Below, piece by piece: positions 54,163-62,410 of a stretch of 64,000 nt of DNA. The notes beneath the pieces are model-generated. The model was not told the DNA's origin, did not search any database, and saw only the letters and a list, made by a program, of their open reading frames with translations. How positions within the stretch are numbered: position 1 is the stretch's first letter; every line of letters starts with the position of its first letter. Location: assembly GCF_001296045.1 (NCBI RefSeq), contig NZ_LJHS01000005.1, forward strand, positions 248,001 to 312,000, given 5' to 3'. The stretch comes from Rhizobium sp. AAP43 (GTDB lineage Bacteria > Pseudomonadota > Alphaproteobacteria > Rhizobiales > Rhizobiaceae). The position numbers were made by a program, and so were the translations under genes.

Positions 54163-54852
54163 ATGCGTGATCTGTCGACATTCAAGGGGTGCATCCCGCC
54201 CCAGCCGGTTCGGCTTGAGGGGCGTTTTGTCGTGATCGAGCCTTATGATCGCACCGCCCACCTCAATGCTCTTTGGGACGGTCTCGGCGGTATCGCCATC
54301 AATCCGCTGCTCACCTATTTCACCCAGCCGGATTTTGCCGGTGTCGAGGATTTCGATACGTGGCTCTCGGCTGTTCAGAAAGGCGGTTGGGTCACGGAAG
54401 TGTTTCGGGACAAGGCGACCGGCAAGGTCGTGGGCATGGCGAACTACATGCGGCCCGATCCCGCCAATGGCGTGGTCGAAATTGGCGGTGTGGCGCATGG
54501 TCCGCAGATGAGCCGCTCGCCGTTGTCGACGGAGGCGCATTACCTTCTGGCGCGGCACATCTTCGAGGATCTCGGCTATCGCCGCTACGAGTGGAAGTGC
54601 CACAACGACAATGCGCCGAGCAAGGCCTCGGCTTTGCGCTACGGTTTCAGTTTCGAAGGTGTCTTTCGCCAGCACATGCTGTCGAAGGGCAAGAACCGCG
54701 ATACCGCTTGGTTCTCAATGATCGATGGCGAGTGGTCGCTGGCGAAGGCGGCGTTCGAGGCCTGGCTGTCGCCTGAGAATTTCGATGAGGCCGGACGTCA
54801 GCGCCAGCGCCTTGAAGATCTGCGTGCCGCGCTCTCGGCCACCCACACATGA
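54163..54852 (+). CDS. GNAT-family N-acetyltransferase (RimJ/RimL type)
   Basis: The 229-residue enzyme has the long-form GNAT fold of RimJ/RimL-like proteins, with VVGMANYMRPDPANGVVEIG, a motif A region after MSRSPLSTEAHYLLARHIF and the motif B segment NDNAPSKASALRYGFSFEGV. The acceptor is unknown. CGGAGG stands before the ATG used here. Its stop is 16 bases before the next start. Confidence 0.85.
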   Translation: MRDLSTFKGCIPPQPVRLEGRFVVIEPYDRTAHLNALWDGLGGIAINPLLTYFTQPDFAGVEDFDTWLSAVQKGGWVTEVFRDKATGKVVGMANYMRPDPANGVVEIGGVAHGPQMSRSPLSTEAHYLLARHIFEDLGYRRYEWKCHNDNAPSKASALRYGFSFEGVFRQHMLSKGKNRDTAWFSMIDGEWSLAKAAFEAWLSPENFDEAGRQRQRLEDLRAALSATHT

Positions 54853-54868
54853 CAAGGAAGAACATCCC

Positions 54869-55264
54869 GTGAAGCCGAACATCTTCAGCATCATTCTTTA
54901 TGTCGGCACTGCCATCACGGCAGCGGCGCTTCTCTACGGTTCTGTCGTCAATCCGACGATTGCCTGGTCGGTTGGTATCTGTGTCGCTATCGGCGTTGTG
55001 GTCTATGCCTGGCGTTTCTTGCCCGCGCCGAAAAAATCGGCAACGGGCGAGGCGGGTGCTGTTGCGCCGCGTTCGACCGCCACCTCTGCAGCAGCCGTTG
55101 TCGCCGTCATCTTCGGCCTCATGCTGATCGTGCCGACCGTGGTGCTCTGGATCGGACGCTATTCGCCGGAACTTGGCGCCTTGTTCGGCGCGATTGCCTT
55201 GATGTCGATCTTCGTCATTCTGTGGCTGCGTTCGCGCTACCAACAGAGCCGCAACGGCGAGTAA
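54869..55264 (+). CDS. Small inner-membrane protein, hypothetical
   Basis: The 131-residue product has four hydrophobic segments (about 6-25, 31-48, 72-95 and 103-121) with short polar loops and a basic C-terminus. The GTG start is supported by AAGGAAG 9 bases upstream and directly follows the GNAT gene, so the two are an operon. No family recognised. Confidence 0.75.
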   Translation: MKPNIFSIILYVGTAITAAALLYGSVVNPTIAWSVGICVAIGVVVYAWRFLPAPKKSATGEAGAVAPRSTATSAAAVVAVIFGLMLIVPTVVLWIGRYSPELGALFGAIALMSIFVILWLRSRYQQSRNGE

Positions 55265-55267
55265 GCT

Positions 55268-56413
55268 TCAGATCTGCAGGCTGGCTGCGAGCAGCAAGGC
55301 CCCAAGCAGGATGACAAGAAGCGCGGCGGCGATTTCAATGGCCGTCGCGACAACGCCGGCGCGGCGGGAGCCGGGGCCGGAGAGGCGCAGCGCCAGACCC
55401 TTGGCGCCAACGGCGAGGCTGGCGAGGATCGAGACCGTGATCGCGGTGCCGAGCGCCATGGCCAGCACCGAGAGGACGCCCCCCAGCAGCAAGCCGTTCA
55501 AAAGGGCAAATGTCATCACCAGTACAGCGCCGGAACAGGGCCGCAGGCCGACTGCAATGACGGCTGACCAGGCATCGCGGAGATGGAAGGTGCCGCGCAG
55601 GAGGCCCGGATCGGGGGCATGCGCAATGCCGCATTCGTGGCAGACGGAGCCGGGAGCAAGTGCGTCGTGGCGGTGATCCACCGCCAGCGCCTGAAAGCGC
55701 GAGGGTGCTCTCACGGCGGATGGTCCGGTGGTCTCCGAGGGGTTGGCGAAGAGTGACGCGGTGGTGCTGTCTGCTGCCGCTGTTTGTCCGAACAGGCCAT
55801 CTGTTGCCGGTTGGCTCGCGCGCGCTGACGGGCGCCACAGGGTTTTCAGCTTGCGCAGCAGAAGCCAGACGCCGAAGGCGACGATCAGCGCATAGCTTGC
55901 AATTTCCAGGCTCTGCGTCGCCGTGGTCATGGTGATCGACGTGCCGCGCAGGACGAGATAGGCAGCGCCGACAACGACGATCGCGACCAGCCCCTGCATC
56001 AGCGCCGAGATAAAGGAAACGAGAATGCCGCGGCGCAGTTCGATCTCGTTGGCCAGCATGTAGGAGGAAATTACAGCCTTGCCGTGCCCGGGGCCGGCTG
56101 CGTGAAAGACGCCGTAAGCAAATGACAGGCCGATCAGGCCGGTCAACGCCCAGGGATCTTCGCGCATGGCTTTCAGCGATCCGGTCAGGGCTCGATAAAA
56201 ATCCTGCTGGTGACTGTTGATCCAGAGGAGTAATCCGGCCAGCGGGCCGCTTGTTGGCTGGTAGGCGGGTTCGGCGCTGCCGACGCCGAGGGGCGAGGCT
56301 GCATGGGCGAGGCCAGCTGCCAGCAGAAGTGCGCCAATCCCCACGGCCGCCATGGCGACCATCCGGGCGTTGCTCCCGCCGGACCGGCCGACATTCCGGC
56401 AGGCCGTCAGCAC
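55268..56413 (-). CDS. NicO-type nickel/cobalt transporter (RcnA-like)
   Basis: The 381-residue membrane protein begins with a signal-like helix and a periplasmic stretch. It then has helices with GVFHAAGPGHGKAVISSYML (near 101; the HxxGxGH metal motif) and AVGLRPCSGAVLVMTF. A cytoplasmic loop contains DHRHDALAPGSVCHECGIAH, probably metal-sensing. RcnA relatives export or import Ni2+/Co2+. Its start overlaps the DUF1007 gene by 7 bases. Confidence 0.87.
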   Translation of the reverse strand: MLTACRNVGRSGGSNARMVAMAAVGIGALLLAAGLAHAASPLGVGSAEPAYQPTSGPLAGLLLWINSHQQDFYRALTGSLKAMREDPWALTGLIGLSFAYGVFHAAGPGHGKAVISSYMLANEIELRRGILVSFISALMQGLVAIVVVGAAYLVLRGTSITMTTATQSLEIASYALIVAFGVWLLLRKLKTLWRPSARASQPATDGLFGQTAAADSTTASLFANPSETTGPSAVRAPSRFQALAVDHRHDALAPGSVCHECGIAHAPDPGLLRGTFHLRDAWSAVIAVGLRPCSGAVLVMTFALLNGLLLGGVLSVLAMALGTAITVSILASLAVGAKGLALRLSGPGSRRAGVVATAIEIAAALLVILLGALLLAASLQI

Positions 56414-57051
56414 GCGATCTCCATGCGGGTGGCAAAGAGCTTGCCCATGTCGGTGCCGGCCGGATCGTTGAAGAAGGCTTCGGTCAGGTTATCCTGGTTC
56501 TGGGCAATGACCGCGTCTGCATCGGGCCGCACGACCTTGTGCTTGCAGGTTTCAAAGCCCTTGCCCTCGACAACCATGTCCGTGTCATTGGCAAAGTCGA
56601 TCGCCGTGTAGAGGGTCGGGTCATAGACGCCGACCGTCATCTTGCCGCCAATCTTGAGCGGCGTCTTCGGATGAGCCACGAAGAAGACGAGGAGCTGATT
56701 TTCGCGGTAATCGACGTTGAAGACCTCTGGGCGTGCCACTTCCGCCGGCTGCCCATCCTTGGTGATGAAGGTGAAGTAGCCGTAGTCGCCGAGCGATTCG
56801 CGGATCGTGTCTGCGATCTCCTTCAGTTCGGAAGGGTCGAGCTTCAGGTCGCTGTTCTTGTCATAGTCCATGAGGACGCTCGCCGAGAAGACATCATCGA
56901 AGCGCCAGACATTGCGCAATTCCTTCAGCGTGCCGTCATCGGCGGCGACGATTTCCAGCCGCGCTTCGGCGAAAATGTGCGGATGGGAAAAGGCCGGCGT
57001 GGCGAAGCCTGTCACCAATCCGGCCAACCCTATACCGAGACGTCTCAACAT
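56407..57051 (-). CDS. DUF1007-family periplasmic protein with EF-hand-like loop
   Basis: The 214-residue protein has a signal peptide (LAGLVTGFATPAFS) followed immediately by HPHIFAEARLEI, the family hallmark with two His near the mature N-terminus that could bind metal. Residues around 75 read DKNSDLKLDPSE, which fits the 12-residue EF-hand loop at positions 1, 3, 5, 9 and 12. Such proteins are habitually encoded with NicO transporters, as here. The upstream in-frame extension is rejected because it lacks a start context. Confidence 0.87.
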   Translation of the reverse strand: MLRRLGIGLAGLVTGFATPAFSHPHIFAEARLEIVAADDGTLKELRNVWRFDDVFSASVLMDYDKNSDLKLDPSELKEIADTIRESLGDYGYFTFITKDGQPAEVARPEVFNVDYRENQLLVFFVAHPKTPLKIGGKMTVGVYDPTLYTAIDFANDTDMVVEGKGFETCKHKVVRPDADAVIAQNQDNLTEAFFNDPAGTDMGKLFATRMEIAC

Positions 57052-57142
57052 GGTGATCCTGACCTTCCCCCGAATGCCCGTGATGTGTGTTCCCTTGAAA
57101 GAGGATTGGGACGAAAATGGGACCCGCATCCGGCGCCGAGCT

Positions 57143-58036
57143 TCACGTATAGCGTTTGAACCATGCGTGGAGGTAGTCGACGAAAGCGCGCACCTTGGCC
57201 GGGAGATAGCGGCGATGCGGGTAGACGGCATAGATGCCGCGATCCTTGGCGATGAAGTCGTCGAACAGCGAGACCAGTTCGCCAGAGACGATATAGGGTC
57301 TGGCGATGAAGTCCGGCAGCATGGCGATGCCCATTCCAGCGCGCGCCGCCCGAAGTGTGGCCTGGGGACTGTTGACCTCGATCGGGCCGCTGACGCCCAC
57401 CGAGATGGTGGCGCCGTCCGCATCGACGAAGCGTAGACTGTTGTGCGAGCGTGAATTGGTGTCGATGAGGAAGGGCAGGCGTGACAACTCGCTTGGATGG
57501 ATCAGGGGTTGGTTGGCGGCGACGAACTCCGGCGTGGCGCAGGCATAAAGCCGGAAATCGGAGAGCTTGCGGGCAATCATGCCGGAATCATCCAGCTTCG
57601 TGATTCGGATGCCGAGGTCGAAGCCTTCCTCGATCAGATCAACGAATCGATCTTCCGCGACGATTTCGAGCGAGAGTTCGGGATTCTCCTTGGCAAAATC
57701 GATCAGCGACTGACCGATTTCCGCGTCGAGGAAGGTGCGCGGCACCGTCACCTTGAGCTTGCCCTTGAGGTCAGCATTATTCTCGCGAACGAGATCGGCA
57801 AGATTGTCGATCTCCTTCAGGATGTCGGCGGCCGTGCGGTAATAGGTGTGGCCAGCCTCCGTCAGAGAGAACTGTCGGGTGGTGCGGTTGAGCAAAAGCG
57901 CCCCGAGCTCGTCTTCCAACTCCTTGACATATTTGGACAACAGGGCTTTTGAGCGGCCGGTCTTGCGGGCCGCTGCCGAGAAGCCCTCCGCTTCGACGAC
58001 ATCGATGAAAGCACGAATTCGCGTCAGGGTGTCCAT
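57143..58036 (-). CDS. LysR-family transcriptional regulator
   Basis: The 297-residue protein has a LysR HTH (MDTLTRIRAFIDVVEAEGFS; RSKALLSKYVKELEDELGAL, 1-50) and a substrate domain from about 90. AAGGA precedes the ATG used. It is divergent from the ornithine decarboxylase leader across a 600-base gap and followed by the DUF1007/NicO pair on the same strand. Neither link is proven. Confidence 0.88.
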   Translation of the reverse strand: MDTLTRIRAFIDVVEAEGFSAAARKTGRSKALLSKYVKELEDELGALLLNRTTRQFSLTEAGHTYYRTAADILKEIDNLADLVRENNADLKGKLKVTVPRTFLDAEIGQSLIDFAKENPELSLEIVAEDRFVDLIEEGFDLGIRITKLDDSGMIARKLSDFRLYACATPEFVAANQPLIHPSELSRLPFLIDTNSRSHNSLRFVDADGATISVGVSGPIEVNSPQATLRAARAGMGIAMLPDFIARPYIVSGELVSLFDDFIAKDRGIYAVYPHRRYLPAKVRAFVDYLHAWFKRYT

Positions 58037-58175
58037 CGTTTTCCTTGTTCCGCTGGTCTGCAGTCCGGTTCTGGTCGGGTCTGTTCTATCAGTGGATTGT
58101 GAACAATAGCTCGGCACTGTTCAATAGTGACTGCGGGAGGTCTTCAAAAAACTTCCCCAGAGGTTGAAAAACCGC

Positions 58176-58204
58176 TTGATTATGACGGCCACCTTTCTTA
58201 TCTC
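58176..58204 (+). promoter_or_regulatory. Possible promoter of the decarboxylase leader
   Basis: TTGATT (58176-58181), 17 bases, then TATCTC (58199-58204). Plausible spacing with an imperfect -10. It would give a leader of more than 400 bases before the decarboxylase ATG. Confidence 0.35.
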
Positions 58205-58214
58205 GTGATCAGCC

Positions 58215-58630
58215 CAAAGTCGCACGTGCCCGTGTGTGTCCGCCGACCCTCGAATGGGGATTTATCCCTAAGGTGAGGTCATCGGTAAGGTACCTGGAAC
58301 TAACCCCTCCAGTCGCTATTCCGGCCAACCGGAAAATGCGAGGACATACGAAGCAACGACGGTGCGGGCCTTTCTAGTCTCTTCCGGCTTTCCATCAGCT
58401 GGAGTTACTTCAGAGGCACACCATCATTGCCGGAAGTGCGGTAGGGTCTCCCTCCAATCCATGGCAGACAAAGCGGATTTATGCGCTCGTTGCAGGGTGC
58501 GTTTATCCAATGTTTCGCGCGTCGAGCGTTCGTACGGTACCGGTGTCTCCACCGACTGGTTTCGAGCGATGTCTCGCCGTCCTTTGTCCATCCGCAAGCT
58601 TGGCAGCTTCGGATACACTTGGAATATGGA
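58215..58630 (+). ncRNA. Long 5' leader of ornithine decarboxylase (speF-leader type)
   Basis: A gap of about 600 bases with no conventional gene precedes the fold-III decarboxylase. Alphaproteobacterial decarboxylase genes are known to be preceded by a conserved structured leader described as the speF RNA motif, and this position fits it. Inside are several short inverted repeats (for example CCGGCCAACCGG at 58321) and a 13-codon open frame. Identification rests on position, not a covariance search; the ends are approximate. Confidence 0.5.
58336..58377 (+). CDS. Possible leader peptide upstream of the decarboxylase
   Basis: A 13-codon frame reads MRGHTKQRRCGPF and stops at TAG. It is Arg/Lys-rich and ends in Pro-Phe before the stop, features seen in ribosome-arresting leader peptides such as E. 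coli SpeFL. GGAA lies close to the ATG, nearer than ideal. It could simply be chance. Confidence 0.25.
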   Translation: MRGHTKQRRCGPF

Positions 58631-58640
58631 AGGTAGACCG

Positions 58641-59774
58641 ATGACCACGGCTCGCATCCTCGACTTCATCAACACCCGACGTCCCGAAGGTCCCTGCCTC
58701 GTGGTTGACCTCGACGTCGTACGCGACAATTTCGGCGCCTTCCGGCACGCCCTGCCGGACAGCGCCATCTACTACGCAGTCAAGGCGAACCCAGCCCCAG
58801 AGATCCTCCAGCTCCTGGCCTCGCTCGGCTCGAACTTCGACTGCGCTTCCGTTGCCGAAATCCAGATGGCGCTCGATGCCGGTGCGGATGCCTCGCGCAT
58901 CTCGTTCGGCAACACCATCAAGAAGGAACGCGACATCGCCCGCGCATTTGCGCTTGGCGTGAACCTCTATGCCGTCGACAGCCATGAGGAAGTCGAAAAG
59001 ATTTCCCGTGCCGCTCCGGGTGCCCGCGTGTTCTGCCGCGTCCTGACCGATGGCGAAGGTGCCGAATGGCCGCTTTCCCGCAAGTTCGGCTGCGTGCCGC
59101 AGATGGCCGTCGACGTTCTCGTCTACGCACACCAGCTCGGCCTCGAATCCTTCGGCGTCTCGTTCCATGTCGGTTCGCAGATGACCAAGGTCGATGCCTG
59201 GGATGGCGCTCTTGCCGATGCCAAGCGCGTGTTTAACTCGCTGGCCAAGCAGGGCATCGTGCTCCAGATGGTCAACATGGGTGGTGGTTTCCCGACCAAG
59301 TATCTGCGCGACATCCCGTCGGCAGAAGCTTATGGCCTGGCGATCAAGGCGTCGCTGAAGAAGCACTTCGGCAACAACATCCCGCAGACCATCATCGAGC
59401 CAGGCCGCGGCATGGTCGGCAATGCCGGCGTGATCAAGGCCGAGGTCGTGCTGATTTCGAAGAAGTCTGACAATGACGAGCACCGCTGGGTGTTCCTCGA
59501 CATCGGCAAGTTCGGCGGTCTCGCCGAAACCATGGACGAAGCGATCCGTTACCCGATCCGCACCGCCCATGACGCCGACGCGATGGAGCCCTGCGTTCTC
59601 GCCGGTCCGACCTGCGATTCGGCTGACGTGATGTACGAGAAGAACATGTATCCGCTGCCGATCTCGCTTTCGATCGGCGACGAGGTTCTGATCGAGGGCA
59701 CTGGCGCCTACACCACCACCTATTCGGCGGTGGCGTTCAACGGCTTCGACCCGCTGAAGTCCTACGTCATCTGA
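58641..59774 (+). CDS. Ornithine (lysine) decarboxylase, PLP fold III
   Basis: The 377-residue enzyme makes putrescine from ornithine, possibly also cadaverine from lysine. Visible are the PLP lysine in YAVKANP (near 48), HVGSQ (near 176), GGGFPTKY, the phosphate site EPGRG (near 254) and the dimer-interface Cys region AGPTCDSADV (near 324). GGAAGG precedes this ATG. The same frame stays open 93 codons upstream but that part has different codon bias. Length equals the Odc2 type of rhizobia. Confidence 0.93.
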   Translation: MTTARILDFINTRRPEGPCLVVDLDVVRDNFGAFRHALPDSAIYYAVKANPAPEILQLLASLGSNFDCASVAEIQMALDAGADASRISFGNTIKKERDIARAFALGVNLYAVDSHEEVEKISRAAPGARVFCRVLTDGEGAEWPLSRKFGCVPQMAVDVLVYAHQLGLESFGVSFHVGSQMTKVDAWDGALADAKRVFNSLAKQGIVLQMVNMGGGFPTKYLRDIPSAEAYGLAIKASLKKHFGNNIPQTIIEPGRGMVGNAGVIKAEVVLISKKSDNDEHRWVFLDIGKFGGLAETMDEAIRYPIRTAHDADAMEPCVLAGPTCDSADVMYEKNMYPLPISLSIGDEVLIEGTGAYTTTYSAVAFNGFDPLKSYVI

Positions 59775-59781
59775 CGTCTCC

Positions 59782-59803
59782 CGTGCCGGCTAACCGGCAC
59801 GGA
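59782..59803 (+). other. Hairpin between decarboxylase and acetyltransferase genes
   Basis: A perfect 9-bp stem CCGTGCCGG/CCGGCACGG with a CTAA loop and no T-tract, 8 bases after the decarboxylase stop. Probably an mRNA-stabilising or partial termination structure within the operon. Confidence 0.55.
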
Positions 59804-59843
59804 CCCTCACAATTATCGTCATCGCTTGGGATGGGAGGCCAGA

Positions 59844-60440
59844 ATGGCCGCTGTTCTGACCAGCATGCGTGCGCTTTTTCTCGCCACGCCTGCATTCGTC
59901 ATCGATCATGAAACGCCGGCCGACGTCGTGGCACGCGAGGCTTTGCTCGACCGCGCCATGGGCGAAGACCGCCGCAAGAAATCGTCGGAGAAGATCCGCC
60001 GCAACCGCATTCCGGCCGAGGGGCTGGCGCTTGTCGCACGCGACCGGGACGGTCACGTCATCGGCACCGTGCGCCTGTGGAATGTCGAGGCTGGCGTCAG
60101 CCGCGAGGGGCAGGGTGTTGATGCGTTGCTGCTCGGTCCGCTCGCGGTCGATGCTGCCCATGCCGGCAAGGGCGTCGGTGGGGCTTTGATGCGCGCCGCG
60201 CTCCTCGAAGCGAAGACGCGGGGCCATGGAGCGGTGCTCCTCGTCGGCGATGCGCCCTATTACGAGCGCTTCGGCTTCTTTGCCGAAAAGACCCAGCATC
60301 TGGTGATGCCAGGGCCATTTGCCCGCGAGCGTTTCCTGGCGCTTGAGCTTGTGCCCGGCTGGCTGGAGGGCACGGCAGGCATGGTTGTTGCGACTGGCCG
60401 GCGACTGTCCCATCCGACGGATCGACGTCGCGCAGCCTGA
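59844..60440 (+). CDS. GNAT-family N-acetyltransferase
   Basis: The 198-residue protein has the acetyl-CoA motif PLAVDAAHAGKGVGGALMRA (near 108) and a C-terminal APYYERFGFFAEK motif, typical of the YhbS-like GNAT group. It follows the decarboxylase by 69 bases and may act on a polyamine, which is an inference from position. GGGAGG lies 5 bases before the ATG. Confidence 0.87.
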   Translation: MAAVLTSMRALFLATPAFVIDHETPADVVAREALLDRAMGEDRRKKSSEKIRRNRIPAEGLALVARDRDGHVIGTVRLWNVEAGVSREGQGVDALLLGPLAVDAAHAGKGVGGALMRAALLEAKTRGHGAVLLVGDAPYYERFGFFAEKTQHLVMPGPFARERFLALELVPGWLEGTAGMVVATGRRLSHPTDRRRAA

Positions 60441-60594
60441 TCGACACCTCAAGGCATTGGCTGAAAGAGGCTCGGCCGACGATTCGTCGTGCCGGGTCTT
60501 TTCTTTCACGGGGTTATGGGTGTGTGTTCGCCCAACCTGCCGTTTTTCCAATCGTCAAATCTGACTGTCGCATTGCGGCAACAGTCCCTATTGC

Positions 60595-60613
60595 GATTGT
60601 TGTTCTCTATAAT
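60595..60613 (+). promoter_or_regulatory. ompW promoter: -10 with conserved upstream block
   Basis: TATAAT (60608-60613) is preceded after four bases by GATTGTTGT (60595-60603). The same block and spacing precede the Omp25-like gene. No good -35 is present at 17 bases. Confidence 0.45.
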
Positions 60614-60712
60614 TCAATGCCAACCTATTGATCTGGCTCAAATCGGGTCTCTCTCCATGACTGCTAGCTGGCATTGGCTAATGCCACAGATCGACTTCTC
60701 AAGGAGAGACCA

Positions 60713-61408
60713 ATGACCACCCCTCGGACTGCCTGCAACCGCGCCATCATCGCGACCGCGACCCTCGTGCTGCTTTCATCAGCGGCGGTTGCAGCGGATC
60801 TCGCGCCGCTGCAGGAGCCTGTCCCCGCGGCAACGGCGGATATCGCTTCACTCAGCCCCTGGCAGATCCGCGTGCGTGGGCTCGGCGTCATCACGAATGA
60901 TTCCGGTTCGGTCGATGGCGTTGCCGGCTCTGACCTGTCCTACAGCGACACGGTGATCCCGGAACTCGACGTGTCCTACTACTTCACCGATAACATCGCG
61001 GCTGAACTGATCCTCGGCACGACCTACGCCAATGTCTACGGCGAGGGTTCTGTTGCCGGTCTTGGCAAAATCGGCAAGACTTGGGTCCTGCCGCCAACGC
61101 TGACCCTGCAGTATCACTTCACCGACTTCGGCGCCTTCAAGCCTTATGTCGGCGCCGGCCTCAACTACACGATGTTTTACAGCCAGTCGGGGGATACGGC
61201 GAGCGATCTCGATGTAGAGAATACCTTTGGCACGGCCCTGCAGATCGGTGCCGACTATATGGTGAACGAGCACTGGGGCGTGAACTTCGACGTGAAGAAA
61301 CTCTTCCTCAAGGCTGATTACGAGACCACGATCGGTGGCGCAGATTACTCGGGCAAGGCAAAGCTTGATCCCTGGCTCATCGGTGCCGGCGTCACCTACC
61401 GCTTCTGA
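60713..61408 (+). CDS. ompW: OmpW-family outer membrane protein
   Basis: The 231-residue protein has a signal peptide (ATLVLLSSAAVAADLA, cleavage near 24) and an eight-strand beta barrel with the family hallmarks WQIRVRGLGVI near the start, LPPTLTLQYHF in the middle, and a final aromatic residue (GVTYRF) for outer-membrane insertion. OmpW channels admit small hydrophobic or cationic molecules. AAGGAGAG precedes the ATG. Confidence 0.92.
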   Translation: MTTPRTACNRAIIATATLVLLSSAAVAADLAPLQEPVPAATADIASLSPWQIRVRGLGVITNDSGSVDGVAGSDLSYSDTVIPELDVSYYFTDNIAAELILGTTYANVYGEGSVAGLGKIGKTWVLPPTLTLQYHFTDFGAFKPYVGAGLNYTMFYSQSGDTASDLDVENTFGTALQIGADYMVNEHWGVNFDVKKLFLKADYETTIGGADYSGKAKLDPWLIGAGVTYRF

Positions 61409-61438
61409 TCAGGCGGGCTACTGACGTAGAGTGAAAGG

Positions 61439-61469
61439 GGCGATCGCAAGGCGGTCGCCTCATTTTTTT
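61439..61469 (+). terminator. Intrinsic terminator of ompW
   Basis: Stem GGCGATCGC/GCGGTCGCC (one wobble pair) with an AAG loop, then TCATTTTTTT. The rest of the gap to 61633 holds no supported gene. Confidence 0.87.
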
Positions 61470-61633
61470 GTGTCGATTGCGCAACAGCTTACAAAAGCAT
61501 CAAGGCAAGTTGAGCTGCAATGATCTTTTTTCCGCCATAACACGGAACCAATTTCTCTCTACACCCTTCTGGCAGCGGGGTCCGGCGCGAAAAACGTTCG
61601 CTCGGGCGGGAACTAAAACGCTGATGAAGTTCT

Positions 61634-61652
61634 GATTGTTGTGTTGTATAAT
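61634..61652 (+). promoter_or_regulatory. Omp25-like promoter: -10 with conserved upstream block
   Basis: GATTGTTGT (61634-61642), four bases, TATAAT (61647-61652): the same layout as at ompW. The predicted transcript begins about 55 bases before the ATG. Confidence 0.45.
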
Positions 61653-61714
61653 GATTACAGACAAAAATCAGGGGTGGCGTTACAACCCGATCTTGTAACA
61701 CAGGAGTGAAACAC

Positions 61715-62332
61715 ATGATCAAGAGCATCCTTCTCGGTTCGGTCGCAGCTGTTGCGATTTCGACCTCGGTATTCGCAGCAGATGCGATCTATGAAGCACC
61801 GGCCGAGCCGCCGGTCGCTGTTGAATCCGCACCGGCCTTTACCTGGGCAGGTGGCTATGCAGGTATTCACACCGGCTACGGCTGGGGCAATGGCGACGTT
61901 GATGGCGTTGGTTCGGAAAGCTTCGACGGCGCTCGCTTCGGCGGCTTTGCCGGCTACAACTGGCAGCTTTCCAGCGGCTTCCTGGTCGGTCTTGAAGGCG
62001 ATCTGAACTACGACTGGAACGAAGAAAACCTGGCAGGTTCTGATGTCAGCACCGGCCTTAGCGGCTCGGCTCGCGGCCGCGTCGGCTATGCCATGGACCG
62101 CGCGCTGCTCTTCGCAGCAGGTGGTTACACGGGCACCCAGATCGAGGGCAATGGCGACGATGACACGCTGCACGGCTGGACCGTCGGCGGTGGCGTCGAC
62201 TACGCGCTCACCGATCGCATGTTCACGCGCGTCGAATATCGTTACAACGATTTCGGCACGGGTGACCTGGGTGGCAACGAGATCGATTTCGACCAGCACG
62301 TGGTCAATGTCGGTCTTGGCGTGAAGTTCTAA
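61715..62332 (+). CDS. Omp25/Omp31-type outer membrane beta-barrel protein
   Basis: The 205-residue protein has a signal peptide (ILLGSVAAVAISTSVFAADA, cleavage near 22), a short Pro-rich linker, and an OmpA-like eight-strand barrel beginning FTWAGGYAGIHTGYGWG and ending LGVKF with terminal Phe. This is the porin-like family abundant in Rhizobium and Brucella. AGGAG lies 8 bases before the ATG at 61715, which I prefer to the GTG three codons earlier. Confidence 0.9.
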   Translation: MIKSILLGSVAAVAISTSVFAADAIYEAPAEPPVAVESAPAFTWAGGYAGIHTGYGWGNGDVDGVGSESFDGARFGGFAGYNWQLSSGFLVGLEGDLNYDWNEENLAGSDVSTGLSGSARGRVGYAMDRALLFAAGGYTGTQIEGNGDDDTLHGWTVGGGVDYALTDRMFTRVEYRYNDFGTGDLGGNEIDFDQHVVNVGLGVKF

Positions 62333-62355
62333 TCAGAACACCCGGACTTAATAAG

Positions 62356-62392
62356 AACGCCCGGCCTCCTGAATGGATGGCCGGGCGTTTTT
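62356..62392 (+). terminator. Intrinsic terminator of the Omp25-like gene
   Basis: Perfect 11-bp stem AACGCCCGGCC/GGCCGGGCGTT, 12-base loop, run of five T overlapping the stem base. Confidence 0.88.
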
Positions 62393-62410
62393 CGTTGGTG
62401 CCCTGTCTGA

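Noticed and set aside
61540..61640. EcfG/RpoE2 general-stress promoter (GGAAC type) before the Omp25-like gene
   Set aside because: GGAAC occurs twice but the matching CGTT-type -10 is absent at the right distance; the TATAAT downstream is a better candidate.
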